A DNA stretch of 64,000 bases, from contig NZ_JNYZ01000004.1 in the NCBI RefSeq assembly GCF_000717335.1, forward strand, positions 124,001 to 188,000, written 5' to 3'. Each line of letters begins with the position of its first letter. Within the stretch, counting starts at the first letter, position 1. Below are positions 8,714 through 18,972 of the stretch, one piece after another. The stretch is from Amycolatopsis jejuensis. GTDB taxonomy: Bacteria > Actinomycetota > Actinomycetes > Mycobacteriales > Pseudonocardiaceae. The translations under genes were made by a program, and so were the position numbers. The notes beneath the pieces were generated by a model. The model did not search any database. It had not been told where the DNA came from and saw only the letters and a program-made list of their open reading frames with translations.

Positions 8714-9595
8714 TCACCTCGCGACGACCTGCACACCCATGCGGTCGACGCCCAGTTCGGCGACTTCGAAACCCGTAACGCCGATGCCGGGCGGCAGTAT
8801 TCCCGTGGTCGTGAGCGCGAGCACAGTGGGCCCGGCGCCGGAGATCGTGGCGGGGACCCCGTGGGCACGGAGGGTGCGCACGAGGGCAGTGCTCGCCGGG
8901 TACGCCTCGGCGCGGTAGTCCTGGTGCAGGCGGTCCTCGGTGGCGGCCATCAGCAGCTCGGGCCGTTCGGTGACGGCGAGCACAGCGAGCGCCGCCCGGC
9001 CCGCGCTGTGCGCCGCGTCGGCGTGCGGCACCTGCGGCGGGAGCAGCCCGCGCGTGGCGTCGGTCGACGACCTTTCCGCGGGTACCGCCACCACCGGCCG
9101 GATCGCCGGGTTCGGCTCGACCCGCTCGGCGCGGAACCGGCCGCCGTCGCACCACGCCACCACGAGCCCGCCGAGCAGGCTGGCCGCCGCGTTGTCGGCG
9201 TGCCCCTCGAACTCCGCCGCGAGCTGCAGTGCGTCGTCGTCGAGCGGACGTCCGGCCAGCGCATACCCGAGCGCGACGCCGGACACCACCGCCGCGGCGC
9301 TCGACCCGAGCCCGCGCGCGTGCGGAATGTTGTTGTGGCAACGCAGGTGCAGGCCCGGCGGCTGCACGTCCAGGTGCTCGCAGGCGCGCCGGATCGCGCG
9401 TACCACCAGGTGGGACTCGTCGGTCGGCACGTCGGCCACCCCGCCGGCCCCCGCATCGAGCACCTCGACCTTCAGCCCGCCCGCGGTGACCTGCAGCTCG
9501 ACGACGTCGTGCCGGGCAAGCGCAAGACCGAGCGCGTCGAACCCGGGGCCGAGATTCGCCGTCGAGGCGGGGACCGTCGCGCGGAACCCGGTCAC
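8714..9595 (-). CDS. thrB: Homoserine kinase
   Basis: Phosphorylates homoserine to O-phosphohomoserine, the substrate of threonine synthase. The 293-residue protein belongs to the GHMP kinases: the ATP loop reads [12 protein letters not shown], and the N-terminus has [13 protein letters not shown]. The C-terminal GHMP motif [12 protein letters not shown] is present. I chose the GTG in [14 protein letters not shown] at 9595, because longer readings run back through an obvious palindromic repeat array. It is separated from thrC by 121 bp filled by that array, so thrB may be uncoupled from the upstream genes. Confidence 0.95.
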   Translation of the reverse strand: MTGFRATVPASTANLGPGFDALGLALARHDVVELQVTAGGLKVEVLDAGAGGVADVPTDESHLVVRAIRRACEHLDVQPPGLHLRCHNNIPHARGLGSSAAAVVSGVALGYALAGRPLDDDALQLAAEFEGHADNAAASLLGGLVVAWCDGGRFRAERVEPNPAIRPVVAVPAERSSTDATRGLLPPQVPHADAAHSAGRAALAVLAVTERPELLMAATEDRLHQDYRAEAYPASTALVRTLRAHGVPATISGAGPTVLALTTTGILPPGIGVTGFEVAELGVDRMGVQVVAR

Positions 9596-9602
9596 GACCG
9601 CG

Positions 9603-9681
9603 CCCCAATGTGGCATTGGGTGCATGCGATGCAGCGAATGTGGCATTGGGTGCGTGAGATGCACCCAATGCCACATTGGGG
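9603..9681. repeat. Three-copy palindromic repeat between thrC and thrB
   Basis: Three copies of the palindrome CCCAATG-N3-CATTGGG lie at 9604-9620, 9635-9650 (left arm degenerate) and 9664-9680. The outer two form part of a perfect 23-bp inverted repeat (9603-9625 against 9659-9681). The first two copies also share the direct repeat AATGTGGCATTGGGTGC. The block can fold into one long hairpin or three short ones in the 5' leader of thrB. It looks like a dispersed intergenic repeat element or an attenuator. Confidence 0.85.
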
Positions 9682-9716
9682 TGGTTGGGGCCGAGCGGGG
9701 GCGGGGGCGCGGGCGG

Positions 9717-10772
9717 TCATCGGAGGTCCAGGGCCGCTGCTACGGCTGTCGGGTCCACGGCCAGCGGTTCGACCTCGACGTTGCCCTCCAGGGCCGTCGC
9801 CGGGTCCTTCAGGCCGTGGCCGGTGACCGTGCAGACCACCGTCGAGCCCTGGGGCAGGCGGCCGTCGGCGGCGGTGGCCAGCAGACCGGCCACACTCGTC
9901 GCCGAGGCGGGCTCCACGAACACGCCCTCACGGCTGGCCAGCAGCCGGTACGCCTCGAGGATTTTCTCGTCGGTGATGGCGTCGAACAGGCCGTCCGACT
10001 CGTCGCGCGCCGACACCGCACCCGCCCACGACGCCGGGCTGCCGATGCGGATCGCGGTGGCGATGGTGTCCGGGTCGGGCACCGGTTCGCCGCGCACGAG
10101 CGGCGCCGCGCCGGCCGCCTGGAAGCCGAACATCCGCGGGGTGTTCTTCACCACACCATCGGCGGCGTACTCCGAATAGCCCTTCCAGTACGCGGTGATG
10201 TTGCCCGCGTTGCCGACCGGGAGGCAGTGCACGTCCGGCGCTTCGCCGAGGACGTCGCAGATCTCGAACGCCGCGGTCTTCTGGCCGGCGATGCGCACCG
10301 GGTTGACCGAGTTGACCAGCGTGACCGGGTAATCCGCGGCGGTTTTGCGGGCCAGTTCGAGGCAATCGTCGAAGTTGCCGTCGACCTGCAGGATGCGCGC
10401 GCCGTGCAGGACGGCCTGGGCGAGCTTGCCCATCGCGATCTTGCCTTGCGGCACCAGCACCGCGCAGGTGAGCCCGGCGCGGGCGGCGTACGCGGCAGCC
10501 GACGCGGAAGTGTTGCCGGTGGACGCGCAGATCACCGCCTTGAGCCCGCTGGCCAGCGCGTGCGTGATGGCGACGGTCATCCCGCGGTCCTTGAACGAGC
10601 CCGTCGGGTTCGCGCCCTCGACCTTCAGGTACACCGTGGCCCCGGTGACCTCCGACAGGTACGCAGCAGGCAGCAGCGGCGTGTTGCCCTCGCCGAGCGT
10701 CACCACCCGCGCGCCGTCCGGGACCGGCACGCGATCTCGGTACGCCTCAATGATTCCCGGCCACGCACTCAT
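9717..10772 (-). CDS. thrC: Threonine synthase
   Basis: A PLP enzyme that converts O-phosphohomoserine to threonine. The 351 residues have the PLP lysine in [10 protein letters not shown], the phosphate-binding loop [18 protein letters not shown], and the C-terminal [14 protein letters not shown] typical of the short actinobacterial type. The ATG start overlaps the hom stop by 4 nt (ATGA), so it is translationally coupled to hom. It is the last gene of the run argS-lysA-hom-thrC before the palindromic block. Confidence 0.97.
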   Translation of the reverse strand: MSAWPGIIEAYRDRVPVPDGARVVTLGEGNTPLLPAAYLSEVTGATVYLKVEGANPTGSFKDRGMTVAITHALASGLKAVICASTGNTSASAAAYAARAGLTCAVLVPQGKIAMGKLAQAVLHGARILQVDGNFDDCLELARKTAADYPVTLVNSVNPVRIAGQKTAAFEICDVLGEAPDVHCLPVGNAGNITAYWKGYSEYAADGVVKNTPRMFGFQAAGAAPLVRGEPVPDPDTIATAIRIGSPASWAGAVSARDESDGLFDAITDEKILEAYRLLASREGVFVEPASATSVAGLLATAADGRLPQGSTVVCTVTGHGLKDPATALEGNVEVEPLAVDPTAVAAALDLR

Positions 10773-12088
10773 GCGTCTTCGCCTTCCACCCGCATCACAC
10801 TGACGACTTCGTGCACCACGTCGAGTTTCGCGATTTCGTCCACAGTGGACTGAAGCGCCGCGTCCGGGGCAAGGTGGGTGACCACCACGAGGCTCGCCGT
10901 GTCGTTCGCGTCGCGCTGGCGGACCGCGGCGATGCTCACGCCGTGCGCGGCAAACGCTTGCGCCACTTGGGCCAAGACACCCGCCCGGTCGGCGACGTCG
11001 AGGCTCACGTGGTACCGCGTCGGGGTCTGGCCCATCGGCCGCACCGGCAGCGCGGCGTGCGCCGACTCGCGCGGGCCACGGCCGCCGACCACCCGATTCC
11101 GGGCCACCGCAACGAGATCACCCAGCACCGCGCTGGCGGTGGGTGCGCCACCCGCGCCCTGGCCGTAGAACATGAGCTCCCCGGCCGCATCCGCCTCGAC
11201 GTACACCGCGTTGAACGCGCCGCCGACCCCGGCGAGCTGGTGACTGCGCGGAATCATCACCGGATGCACACGTGCGGACACGGATTCCGCACCGTCGTCG
11301 GCCGTCACCCGCTCGCAGATCGCCAGCAGCTTCACCGTGCGGCCGAGCGTGCGCGCCGCGGCGAGGTCGGACGCCGTGACGTCGGCGATGCCCTCGCGGT
11401 GCACGTCCTTCGCGGTGACCCGGGTGTGGAACGCCAGCGAGGCCAGGATCGCGGCCTTCGACGCGGCGTCGTAGCCGTCGACGTCCGCCGTCGGGTCGGC
11501 CTCCGCGTACCCGAGCCGGCTGGCCTCGTCGAGCGTTTCCGCGTACCCGGCGCCGGTGGCGTCCATCGCGGAGAGGATGTAGTTCGTGGTGCCGTTGACG
11601 ATGCCCATCACGCGCGTGATGCGGTCGCCCGCCATCGATTCGCGCAGCGGGCGCAGCAGCGGGATGGCCCCGGCGACGGCCGCCTCGAAGTACAAGTCGG
11701 CACCGGCCGCGTCGGCCGCCTCGAACAGCTCGGCCGAATACTCGGCGAGCAGCGCCTTGTTGGCCGTGACCACGGATTTGCCCGCGTTCAGCGCGGCGAG
11801 CAGCCAGCTGCGGACCGGCTCGATGCCGCCGACCAGCTCGACCACCACGTCGATGTCCTCGCGGACCACGAGCGCCGCCGCGTCGTCGGTGAGCAGCTCG
11901 GTAGGCAGCTCCGGATGCTTGTCCGGGCGCCTTACCGCGATCCCGGCCAGTTCCACCGGCGCGCCCGCCCGGGCGGCCAGCTCACCGGCCTGCTCGGTGA
12001 GCAGCCGGGCGACCTCGCTGCCGACCGTTCCGCAGCCGAGCAGCGCGACGCGGATCCTGGGCGAACCGGATGGAGACACAGTGGACAC
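10769..12088 (-). CDS. hom: Homoserine dehydrogenase
   Basis: Reduces aspartate semialdehyde to homoserine, the entry to threonine and methionine synthesis. The 439 residues show an N-terminal NAD(P) motif [17 protein letters not shown], then the catalytic homoserine dehydrogenase domain with [11 protein letters not shown] and [21 protein letters not shown]-terminal ACT domain ([20 protein letters not shown]) normally mediates threonine feedback. The GTG start follows GGAGG, which overlaps the end of lysA; the gap is 3 nt. It forms one operon with lysA and thrC. Confidence 0.97.
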   Translation of the reverse strand: MSTVSPSGSPRIRVALLGCGTVGSEVARLLTEQAGELAARAGAPVELAGIAVRRPDKHPELPTELLTDDAAALVVREDIDVVVELVGGIEPVRSWLLAALNAGKSVVTANKALLAEYSAELFEAADAAGADLYFEAAVAGAIPLLRPLRESMAGDRITRVMGIVNGTTNYILSAMDATGAGYAETLDEASRLGYAEADPTADVDGYDAASKAAILASLAFHTRVTAKDVHREGIADVTASDLAAARTLGRTVKLLAICERVTADDGAESVSARVHPVMIPRSHQLAGVGGAFNAVYVEADAAGELMFYGQGAGGAPTASAVLGDLVAVARNRVVGGRGPRESAHAALPVRPMGQTPTRYHVSLDVADRAGVLAQVAQAFAAHGVSIAAVRQRDANDTASLVVVTHLAPDAALQSTVDEIAKLDVVHEVVSVMRVEGEDA

Positions 12089-12091
12089 TTC

Positions 12092-13522
12092 TCAAACCTC
12101 CAGGCGCAGCATGTCGTCCGTCGTCTCCCTGCGCAGCAGCAGCCGGGCGGCACCGTTGCGCACAGCAACCACCGCCGGGCGCGGCAGCCGGTTGTACCCG
12201 CTCGCCATCGCGTAGCAGTAGGCACCGGTCGCCGCGACGGCCAAGAGGTCGCCGGGAGCCAGCGTGTCTGGCAGCCAGCAGTCTCGGACCACGATGTCAC
12301 CGGATTCACAGTGTTTTCCCACCACTCGGGACAACGTGGGGGTGACCGGGTCGTCTCCGTCGGCTGCCGACCGCGAGACCACGCGGCAGTCGTATACCGC
12401 GTCGTACAGCGCCGTGCGGATGTTGTCGCTCATGCCGCCGTCGACGCTCACGTACCGGCGGGCGGTTTCGTCACCGAGCGCGACGTCCTTGATCGTGCCG
12501 ACCTCGTACAGGGTGAACGTGCCCGGTCCGGCGATCGCGCGGCCGGGCTCGCCGGCGATCCGCGGCATCGGCAGGTCGGCGTACGCGCATTCCTTGCGCA
12601 CGATCTCGCGGATCTGCGTGATCATCTGCGAAGGCGGCGGCGGATTGTCCTTTTCGGTGTACGCGATGCCGAAGCCGCCGCCGAGGTCGACGACGTTCAG
12701 CTGGTCGAGCAGGTCGCGGCCGTGCTCCTTGGCCAGGTCGGCGAGCAGCCCGACGACGCGGCGGGCGGCGACCTCGAAGCCGTCGGCGTCGAAGATCTGC
12801 GACCCGATGTGGCTGTGCAGGCCGATCAAGCGCAGCGACGGCGCGTTCAGCACCCGGCGCACGGCCTCCGCGGCATCGCCGGACGCGAGCGAGAACCCGA
12901 ACTTCTGGTCCTCGTGCGCAGTCGCGATGAACTCGTGCGTGTGCGCTTCGACGCCGACGGTCACCCGTACCAGCACCTTCTGCTGCACCTCGCGCGTGGC
13001 GGCGATCTCGGCGAGCCGGGCGATCTCGTAGTACGAATCGACGACGACGGTGCCGACCCCGGCCTCGACCGCCGCGTCGAGCTCGGCGACCGATTTGTTG
13101 TTGCCGTGGAAGGTGATCCGCTCCACCGGGAAGTTCGCGCGCTGCGCGACGGCCAGCTCGCCGCCGCTGCACACGTCGAGGCTCAGCCCCTGCTCCGCCA
13201 CCCAGCGGGCGATTTCCACCGACAGGAAGGCTTTCGACGCGTAGTGCACGAGCGCCGGGTCGTCGAAGGCCTCGGCGTAGTCGGCGCAGCGGGACTTGAA
13301 GTCCGCCTCGTCGACCACGAACAGCGGCGTGCCGTACTCCTCGGCGAGGTCGCGCACGTCGACCCCGGCGATCCGCACCACGCCGTCGGCGGCGCGATAA
13401 GCGTTGCGCGGCCACACTTTCGCGGGCAGCTGGTCGAGTTCGCCGGCACTCGCGGGCGGGAACCCGGAGGCGTCGGCATGGGGGTAGACGTCGGCGTGGC
13501 GGGGGCCCGCGGGGTGCGCCAT
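12092..13522 (-). CDS. lysA: Diaminopimelate decarboxylase
   Basis: Decarboxylates meso-diaminopimelate to lysine, the last step of lysine synthesis. This is a 476-residue fold-type III PLP enzyme. [16 protein letters not shown] carries the PLP lysine, HSHIGSQI and GGGFGIAYT bind substrate and phosphate, and the C-terminal barrel contains CESGDIV with the partner-site cysteine. It starts at ATG in [14 protein letters not shown], 3 nt after the argS stop, so it is probably co-transcribed with argS. Confidence 0.97.
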   Translation of the reverse strand: MAHPAGPRHADVYPHADASGFPPASAGELDQLPAKVWPRNAYRAADGVVRIAGVDVRDLAEEYGTPLFVVDEADFKSRCADYAEAFDDPALVHYASKAFLSVEIARWVAEQGLSLDVCSGGELAVAQRANFPVERITFHGNNKSVAELDAAVEAGVGTVVVDSYYEIARLAEIAATREVQQKVLVRVTVGVEAHTHEFIATAHEDQKFGFSLASGDAAEAVRRVLNAPSLRLIGLHSHIGSQIFDADGFEVAARRVVGLLADLAKEHGRDLLDQLNVVDLGGGFGIAYTEKDNPPPPSQMITQIREIVRKECAYADLPMPRIAGEPGRAIAGPGTFTLYEVGTIKDVALGDETARRYVSVDGGMSDNIRTALYDAVYDCRVVSRSAADGDDPVTPTLSRVVGKHCESGDIVVRDCWLPDTLAPGDLLAVAATGAYCYAMASGYNRLPRPAVVAVRNGAARLLLRRETTDDMLRLEV

Positions 13523-13525
13523 TTC

Positions 13526-15181
13526 TTACATCCGTTCCGGAGCGGAGACACCGAGCAGCGACAGGCCGTTCGCCAGCACCTGGCGGGCGGCTTCACACAG
13601 GGCGAGCCGGGCGTGCGTGAGGGGGGTGGCCTCCTCGTCGCCCTGCGGGAGGACCCGGCCCACCGTGTAGAACTTGTGGTACGCACCGGCCAGTTCCTCG
13701 AGGTACCGGGCCACGCGGTGCGGTTCGCGCATTTCCGCGGCCCGTGCGGTGAGGGCGGGGAATTCGCCGATGGTGCGGATGAGATCGCCCTCGGCGGGCA
13801 GGGTCAGCAGGCCGAAGTCCACGTCCGCTTCGGACTTGATCCCGAGGTCCGCCGCGCCGCGCTGCAGCGACGACAGCCGGGCGTGCGCGTACTGCACGTA
13901 GTACACCGGATTGTCGTTGGAGTGCTTGCGAAGCAGGTCGAGGTCGATGTCCAAAGTGGAGTCGACGGAGTACCGGATCAGCTCGTACCGCGCCGGGTCC
14001 ACGCCGACGGCCTCCACGAGGTCCTCGAGCGTGATCACCGTGCCCGCGCGCTTGGACATCCGCACCGGTTTCCCGTCGCTGACCAGGTTCACCATCTGGC
14101 CGATCAGCACCTCGACGGTGCCCGGGTCGTCGCCGAACGCGGCCGCCGCGGCCTTGAGCCGCGCGATGTAACCGTGGTGGTCCGCGCCGAGCATGTAGAT
14201 GCACAGGTCGAAACCGCGGTTGCGCTTGTCCTTGAAGTAGGCGAGGTCTCCTGCGATGTAGGCCGGGTTGCCGTCCTTCTTGAGGACGACCCGGTCCTTG
14301 TCGTCGCCGTACTCGCTGGAACGCAGCCACCAGGCGCCGTCGGCGAAGTAGAGGTTGCCGGAGTCCTTGAGCTGCTGCACCGCGGCCTCGACGGCGCCGG
14401 ACTCATGCAGCGAGTTCTCGTGGAAATAGACGTCGAAATCGGTGCCGAACTGGTGCAGGCTTCCCTTGATCTGGCTGAACATCAGCTCGATGCCGATGCG
14501 CCGGAAGGTCTCGTGCCGCTCGGCCTCGGGCAGGCTGAGCGCGCTCGGCTCGGCCTTGATCACCTCGGCGGCGATGTCCGAGATGTACGCCCCGGCGTAC
14601 CCATCCTCGGGCGCGGGCTGGCCCTGCGCGGCGGCGATGAGCGAGCGGACGAACCGGTCGATCTGGGCACCGGCGTCGTTGAAGTAGTACTCGCGCGTGA
14701 CGTCGGCACCCTGCGCGGCCAGCACCCGGCCGAGCGCGTCGCCGACCGCGGCCCAGCGCGTGCCGCCGAGGTGGATCGGGCCGGTCGGGTTGGCCGACAC
14801 GAACTCCAGGTTGATCCGGCGCCCGGCCAGCGCGGTGCCACGGCCGTACTCCGCACCCGCGGCCAGCACCTGGCGGACGACCTCGCCCTGCGCGCCGGCG
14901 GCGAGACGGAAGTTGAGGAACCCGGGTCCGGCGACCTCGGCCGCGGCCACGCCGTCCGCACCCGCGACGACCTCGGCCAGCGCCTCGGCGAACTCGCGCG
15001 GCTTCAGGCCCGCCTTCTTGGCCACCTGCAGGGCGAGGTTGGTCGCGTAGTCGCCGTGGTCCGGATTGCGCGGGCGTTCGATGGTCACCTGCTCCGGGAG
15101 CACGGCGTCGTCGACGCCCCGTGCGGCGAGGACCTGCACGGCGGAGCTGCGGACCAGATCGGCGAGAGCGGCGGGAGTCAC
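13526..15181 (-). CDS. argS: Arginyl-tRNA synthetase
   Basis: Charges tRNA-Arg. The 551-residue class I synthetase has the N-terminal tRNA D-loop-binding domain ([29 protein letters not shown]). The HIGH motif appears as HLGG in [10 protein letters not shown], and the KMSK-like site reads MSKRAGT. It has the C-terminal DALR anticodon domain and the usual ERM terminus. The GTG at 15181 gives the family length; the frame is open a further 250 codons upstream, but that part overlaps the DUF3105 gene. It is the first gene of the amino acid operon. Confidence 0.96.
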   Translation of the reverse strand: MTPAALADLVRSSAVQVLAARGVDDAVLPEQVTIERPRNPDHGDYATNLALQVAKKAGLKPREFAEALAEVVAGADGVAAAEVAGPGFLNFRLAAGAQGEVVRQVLAAGAEYGRGTALAGRRINLEFVSANPTGPIHLGGTRWAAVGDALGRVLAAQGADVTREYYFNDAGAQIDRFVRSLIAAAQGQPAPEDGYAGAYISDIAAEVIKAEPSALSLPEAERHETFRRIGIELMFSQIKGSLHQFGTDFDVYFHENSLHESGAVEAAVQQLKDSGNLYFADGAWWLRSSEYGDDKDRVVLKKDGNPAYIAGDLAYFKDKRNRGFDLCIYMLGADHHGYIARLKAAAAAFGDDPGTVEVLIGQMVNLVSDGKPVRMSKRAGTVITLEDLVEAVGVDPARYELIRYSVDSTLDIDLDLLRKHSNDNPVYYVQYAHARLSSLQRGAADLGIKSEADVDFGLLTLPAEGDLIRTIGEFPALTARAAEMREPHRVARYLEELAGAYHKFYTVGRVLPQGDEEATPLTHARLALCEAARQVLANGLSLLGVSAPERM

Positions 15182-15382
15182 TCGCCGAATTCTAGGTGCG
15201 GGCGGGCGCCGTGCTTCCGCCGGTCCGGGCAGGCGAGACCGCGGGCACACCCGGACGGGTGTTCCGCTTGCCGGGGCAGCGCTCGGGTGTTCACGGTGAT
15301 CCGACGCCCGGTCTCTACACTGGGCCACCGGCAGGGTCCGTCCGGATCCCTCCCCCGCGCTCACGAGGAGATCTCGGCAACC

Positions 15383-16201
15383 ATGGCCAACGGGACCACC
15401 AGGAAGAAGGGCCAGTCCGGCAAGGCGGCGGTCAGGGCGGCCAAGAACCGCTCCGTCGTCGCGACCAAGGGCACGCCGTGGGGCACGATCATCGGCGTCG
15501 TACTGGTGGTGGCGCTGCTGGCCGGGGTGGTCACGTACTACCTGATCGCGTCCGCGCCGAAGCGGGCGGCCGAGTCGTACACACCGTCGGCGAGCGACCC
15601 GGACCCGTCCAGCCGCATCCAGGGCGTGATCACCGCGAAGTACACCGGTTCGGTGCACATTCTCCCCACCGAACGGGTGGCGTACGACCACTCTCCGCCG
15701 TTCGGCGGCCCGCACGACGGCTACTGGGCCGCGTGCAACGGCGTCGTGTACCCGAACCCGGTGCGCAACGAGAACATGGTGCACGCCCTCGAGCACGGCA
15801 CCGTGTGGATCGCCTACAACCCGGACCGGATCAAGGGTGACCAGGTCGACCAGCTGGCCAAGCGGGTCACCGGCAAGACGTACATGATGCTCTCGCCGTA
15901 CCCCGGTCTGGACAAGCCGATCTCGGTGCAGTCGTGGGGCCACCAGCTGAAGCTGGACAGCCCGGACGACGAGCGCATCGACGCGTTCATCGCCGCGCTG
16001 CGCACCAACCCGAACGGCGTGTACCCGGAGATCGGCGCCTCGTGCGACGCGCTCGGCCCCGGCATGTTCGACCCGGCCAACCCGCCGAAGTTCGACCCGA
16101 GCAAGCCCGGTCCGGACGCGAAGCCCATGGACTACAAGGGCAGCACCGGTGCCCAGGGTGAGCAGGGCGGGAAGCCCGGCACGCCGCCGACCGGACAGTG
16201 A
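15383..16201 (+). CDS. DUF3105 single-pass membrane protein
   Basis: A 272-residue protein with a Lys/Arg-rich cytoplasmic N-terminus, one transmembrane helix at about residues 34-58 ([19 protein letters not shown]), and an extracytoplasmic DUF3105 domain. Typical domain segments include [26 protein letters not shown] and MLSPYPGL. The conserved Cys residues ([15 protein letters not shown]), the Met of NMVHALEHG and the His residues suggest metal binding. No enzymatic function is established. The ATG has GAGGAG 12 nt upstream. It overlaps the next gene by 4 nt (GTGA), so the two proteins probably work together. Confidence 0.9.
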   Translation: MANGTTRKKGQSGKAAVRAAKNRSVVATKGTPWGTIIGVVLVVALLAGVVTYYLIASAPKRAAESYTPSASDPDPSSRIQGVITAKYTGSVHILPTERVAYDHSPPFGGPHDGYWAACNGVVYPNPVRNENMVHALEHGTVWIAYNPDRIKGDQVDQLAKRVTGKTYMMLSPYPGLDKPISVQSWGHQLKLDSPDDERIDAFIAALRTNPNGVYPEIGASCDALGPGMFDPANPPKFDPSKPGPDAKPMDYKGSTGAQGEQGGKPGTPPTGQ

Positions 16202-17034
16202 CCCGCCCGATGAGTGGCTCGGACCCTGCAGTGCAAGCCGGTGATCCTGCCGGTGGTTCTGCTGAACACGCCGGCGGGGTGGCCAGTTCGGCCGGGCCGG
16301 TCGGCGGCTCGGTGGGTCATGCCGATGACTCGGGCGAGCCGACCGGCGGATCGGATGGCGGGGACCGGCCGGGCTGGTCGCCCTGGGTGATCATCAGCGG
16401 GACTCTGGTGGCGGTGCTGCTGGTCGGCGCGGCCATCGGGATTTTCGCGACCCGGTTCACCGACGCCGGTCCGGCCGAGGCGAACCCGGCGGCGGGCTCG
16501 GTCGAGGTCGGGTTCGCGCAGGACATGTCGGTGCACCACCTGCAGGCGGTCACGATGGCGGGCTGGGCCCGCGACCACTCCACCGACCCGGAGATCCGCC
16601 AGCTCGCGTTCGACATCGAGCGCACGCAGACCGAGCAGGTCGGGCGGATGAAGGGCTGGCTCATGCTGTGGGATCAGCCGGAACAGGCGACCGGCGCGTA
16701 CATGACGTGGATGACCGAGCCGATGGGGCACGCGGGCATGCAGGTGCCCACGAGCAGCCCGGCAGGCGGCGCGCCGATGCCCGGCATGGCCACCGACGCC
16801 GACCTCGTCAAGCTGCGCACGCTGTCCGGGCGCGAGCTCGACGTGTTCTTCCTGCAGCTCATGCTGCGCCACCACCAGGGCGGCGTCGCGATGGCCGAGT
16901 ACGCGCAGGACCACACGTCGCTCGCGGCGGTGAAAGCGTTGTGCCGCAGCATGTTGACGTCACAGGGCGCGGAGATGGACCAGATGCGGAGCATGCTCCG
17001 CTCCCGGGACGCGCAACCGCTCCCCGGTCCGTAG
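16198..17034 (+). CDS. DUF305 membrane-anchored protein
   Basis: A 278-residue protein with a long disordered Gly/Ala/Asp-rich N-terminus, one transmembrane helix (about residues 64-86) and a four-helix DUF305 domain outside. The two diagnostic motifs are [16 protein letters not shown] and [17 protein letters not shown], ferritin-like His/Met-rich helices often found in copper-related settings. The GTG start overlaps the DUF3105 stop. A second DUF305 protein, a lipoprotein, occurs at 56187. The stop codon lies within a short direct repeat shared with 17305-17329. Confidence 0.92.
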   Translation: MTRPMSGSDPAVQAGDPAGGSAEHAGGVASSAGPVGGSVGHADDSGEPTGGSDGGDRPGWSPWVIISGTLVAVLLVGAAIGIFATRFTDAGPAEANPAAGSVEVGFAQDMSVHHLQAVTMAGWARDHSTDPEIRQLAFDIERTQTEQVGRMKGWLMLWDQPEQATGAYMTWMTEPMGHAGMQVPTSSPAGGAPMPGMATDADLVKLRTLSGRELDVFFLQLMLRHHQGGVAMAEYAQDHTSLAAVKALCRSMLTSQGAEMDQMRSMLRSRDAQPLPGP

Positions 17035-17329
17035 CCCTCACGAGGGGTCGTAGCGGTTCCAAGAGCCTGTCTTCGATGCCGGTGGTGGGGATGAGCCAGG
17101 CCCAGCCGCTTGCGCCGGTACCCGTCCGACACCACTTCCCACGGTGCACGGTTCTTCACCCGCTAGACCAAACCGGGGGTGTTCGAGGGGATCAGTCGCC
17201 CCGCACCCTCGGCGGCGGTGACCGACTCGCCTTCGGGCAAGGCCCACCCCACGTGGTGTGCGGTGTATCCGAGCCGATGCGGCTACCCCGGCAAGACCGG
17301 CGCCGTAGCCCTCACGAGGGTTCGTAGCG
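17031..17329. repeat. 25-bp direct repeats flanking a 249-bp non-coding insert
   Basis: GTAGCCCTCACGAGGGGTCG and five further bases at 17031-17055 recur at 17305-17329 with one mismatch. The right copy contains the last codons and stop of the flavin reductase gene. The left copy contains the stop of DUF305. The 249 bp between them encode nothing I can recognise. The arrangement suggests insertion or duplication at the 3' end of the reductase gene. Confidence 0.7.
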
Positions 17330-17908
17330 CGGGCGGCCCAGTTCCTTCACTTCGCCGAGCGTGGACCATTCGTCGCGGCCGAGGCGGGCCAGCGGGCGGA
17401 GCCGGTCGATCAGCGGGTGGTCGCCGTCGAGGACGTCCTCAGCGATCGCGAGGTGCACGACCCGGCCGAACACCACCGTCGACGAGCCGAAGCCGACCGT
17501 GCTGTGCAGTTCGCATTCGAACGCCACCGGCGATTCCGCGACGCGCGGCGGGCGGACCTTGAGGCTGGGTTCGCGGGTGAGCCCGGCCTCGTCGAATTCG
17601 CTGAGCTCGGGCGGGAAATCGGTGCCGGTGTCGTTGACCCGCTCGAACAACGGCTCGGCCGCGAGGTTCACCACGAACTGCCGCGTCGCCACCACGTTGC
17701 GCAAGGTGTCCTTGCGCCCCACCGACGTGAACTGCAGGATCGCGGGCGACGCGGACGCGACGGTGAAGAACGAATGCGGCGCCAGATTGTCCACTCCGGA
17801 CCGGGAAGTGCTGGACACCCACGCAATCGGCCGGGGCACGACGGTCGCGGTGAGGAGCCGGTAGAACGCGTTCGGGGCCAGCTGCCCGGGGTCGAAGTCC
17901 TTGCGCAT
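17312..17908 (-). CDS. Flavin reductase-like (FMN-binding split barrel) protein
   Basis: A 198-residue protein of the DIM6/NTAB flavoprotein family, which use FMN and NAD(P)H or act as flavin reductases. Diagnostic parts are FYRLLTATVVPRPIAWVSST near the N-terminus, NLAPHSFFTVASASP for FMN phosphate contact, and KDTLRNVVATRQFVVNLA. Partner oxygenases are not adjacent. It starts at ATG 17908, 9 bp after the CDF exporter stop, so the two may be co-transcribed. Substrate unknown. Confidence 0.88.
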   Translation of the reverse strand: MRKDFDPGQLAPNAFYRLLTATVVPRPIAWVSSTSRSGVDNLAPHSFFTVASASPAILQFTSVGRKDTLRNVVATRQFVVNLAAEPLFERVNDTGTDFPPELSEFDEAGLTREPSLKVRPPRVAESPVAFECELHSTVGFGSSTVVFGRVVHLAIAEDVLDGDHPLIDRLRPLARLGRDEWSTLGEVKELGRPRYEPS

Positions 17909-17917
17909 GTCCCCGGT

Positions 17918-18838
17918 CTACCAGGACAGCTCCTCGCACCGGCGGGCGCATTGCGGTCCTTCGACCTGGAGCGTGGCGTGCTTGATCGCGTAGCGCACCG
18001 ACAGCAGGTCCTGCGCGTCGGTGAGCACAGTGGACTGTTCGGCTTCCGCGGTCATGGTCAGGTGCGCGGAGGCGACCTCCATGCCGGAGGTGAGAGTCCA
18101 GACGTGCAGGTCGTGCACGTTCGCGACGCCCGGGAGCGCCGCGAGCTCGGTGCTGATCTCGGCGACGTCGACGCCTGCCGGGGCGTGCTGGAACAGGATC
18201 CGCAGCGCGCGGCGCGCCAGCGTCCAGGTGCGCGGCAGCACGAAGAGGCCGATGGCGACACCGATGATCGGGTCGGCATAACGCCAGCCGGTGGTGAGCG
18301 TGATGGCGCCGCTGAGCAGTACGCCGACCGAGCCGATCAGGTCGGCCAGCACCTCGAGGTACGCACCGCGGACGTTGATGCTTTCCTTGGCGCCCGAACG
18401 CAGGACGACGAACGACACGATGTTCGCGGCGAGCCCGGCCGCGGCGGCGAGCAGCACCGGCAGGCCGGGTACCTCGGGCGGGTCGGTGATCCGGCCGATC
18501 GCCTCCACCGCCACGTACCCGGCGACCCCGAAGAGCAGCACCGCATTGCCCAGTGCGGCAAGGACTTCCGCGCGGTACATGCCGAACGTGCGGCTGAACG
18601 TCGGCCCGCTGCGGCGCGCGAGAACGATGGCGGCGAGCGCCATGCCGACGCCGAGGACGTCGGTGAACATGTGCGCCGCGTCGGACACCAGTGCCAGTGA
18701 GCCGGTGGCGAACCCCACCACGAACTCCAGCACCATGAACCCGGCGCCCACCACGAGGGCGACCAGCAGCGCACGCACGTAACGACCGGACGCGCTCGCC
18801 GGCGCCGCGGTGTGTCCGTGGCTGTGCCCGTGTCCCAT
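17918..18838 (-). CDS. Cation diffusion facilitator (CzcD/ZitB-type) metal exporter
   Basis: A 306-residue inner membrane metal/proton antiporter with six transmembrane helices and a C-terminal cytoplasmic metallochaperone-like domain (ANVHDLHVWTLTSGM). The N-terminus is His-rich (GHGHSHGH). The first metal-site motif is DAAHMFTD in TM2. The second, in TM5, reads EVLADLIG, with Glu where the zinc-type family usually has His, which may shift metal preference. The upstream region has an iron-box-like site and a TGCGCA-centred palindrome. Zinc, iron and manganese are all possible cargoes. Confidence 0.92.
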   Translation of the reverse strand: MGHGHSHGHTAAPASASGRYVRALLVALVVGAGFMVLEFVVGFATGSLALVSDAAHMFTDVLGVGMALAAIVLARRSGPTFSRTFGMYRAEVLAALGNAVLLFGVAGYVAVEAIGRITDPPEVPGLPVLLAAAAGLAANIVSFVVLRSGAKESINVRGAYLEVLADLIGSVGVLLSGAITLTTGWRYADPIIGVAIGLFVLPRTWTLARRALRILFQHAPAGVDVAEISTELAALPGVANVHDLHVWTLTSGMEVASAHLTMTAEAEQSTVLTDAQDLLSVRYAIKHATLQVEGPQCARRCEELSW

Positions 18839-18870
18839 CGCTCGCCTCCCCTTTCGCCGTCTCCCGCAAT

Positions 18871-18921
18871 ATATAGTGACATGCGCATATGTGCAATACA
18901 GGGTAGCCTAAGTTCACCTTA
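18871..18921 (-). promoter_or_regulatory. Candidate metal-responsive promoter of the CDF exporter
   Basis: An AT-rich patch in GC-rich DNA. GTAGCCTAAGTTCACCTTA (18903-18921) matches the DtxR/IdeR/DmdR iron-box consensus TWAGGTTAGSCTMACCTWA at 14 of 19 positions. Beside it, ACATGCGCATATGT (18880-18893) is an imperfect palindrome like ArsR/SmtB-type operators. A minus-strand TATATAT could serve as the -10 element. Both sites lie within 85 bp of the start codon. Confidence 0.5.
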
Positions 18922-18972
18922 ACGGGCAGGGACGGCCTTCCCCAGTAGCGTCCCGGGAAGTGAGAAGCGGCT

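Noticed and set aside
10811..16201. A very long plus-strand open frame (about 1,800 codons) running opposite to hom, lysA and argS into the DUF3105 gene
   Set aside because: Only the last 272 codons look like protein. The rest is the antisense of well-conserved genes, a usual by-product of high GC codon bias.
17035..17311. Transposase fragment between DUF305 and flavin reductase
   Set aside because: A short minus-strand phrase (PWEVVSDGYRRKR) recalls some IS5-type transposases, but it is only about a dozen residues and the rest does not follow. Kept only as an unexplained insert between direct repeats.
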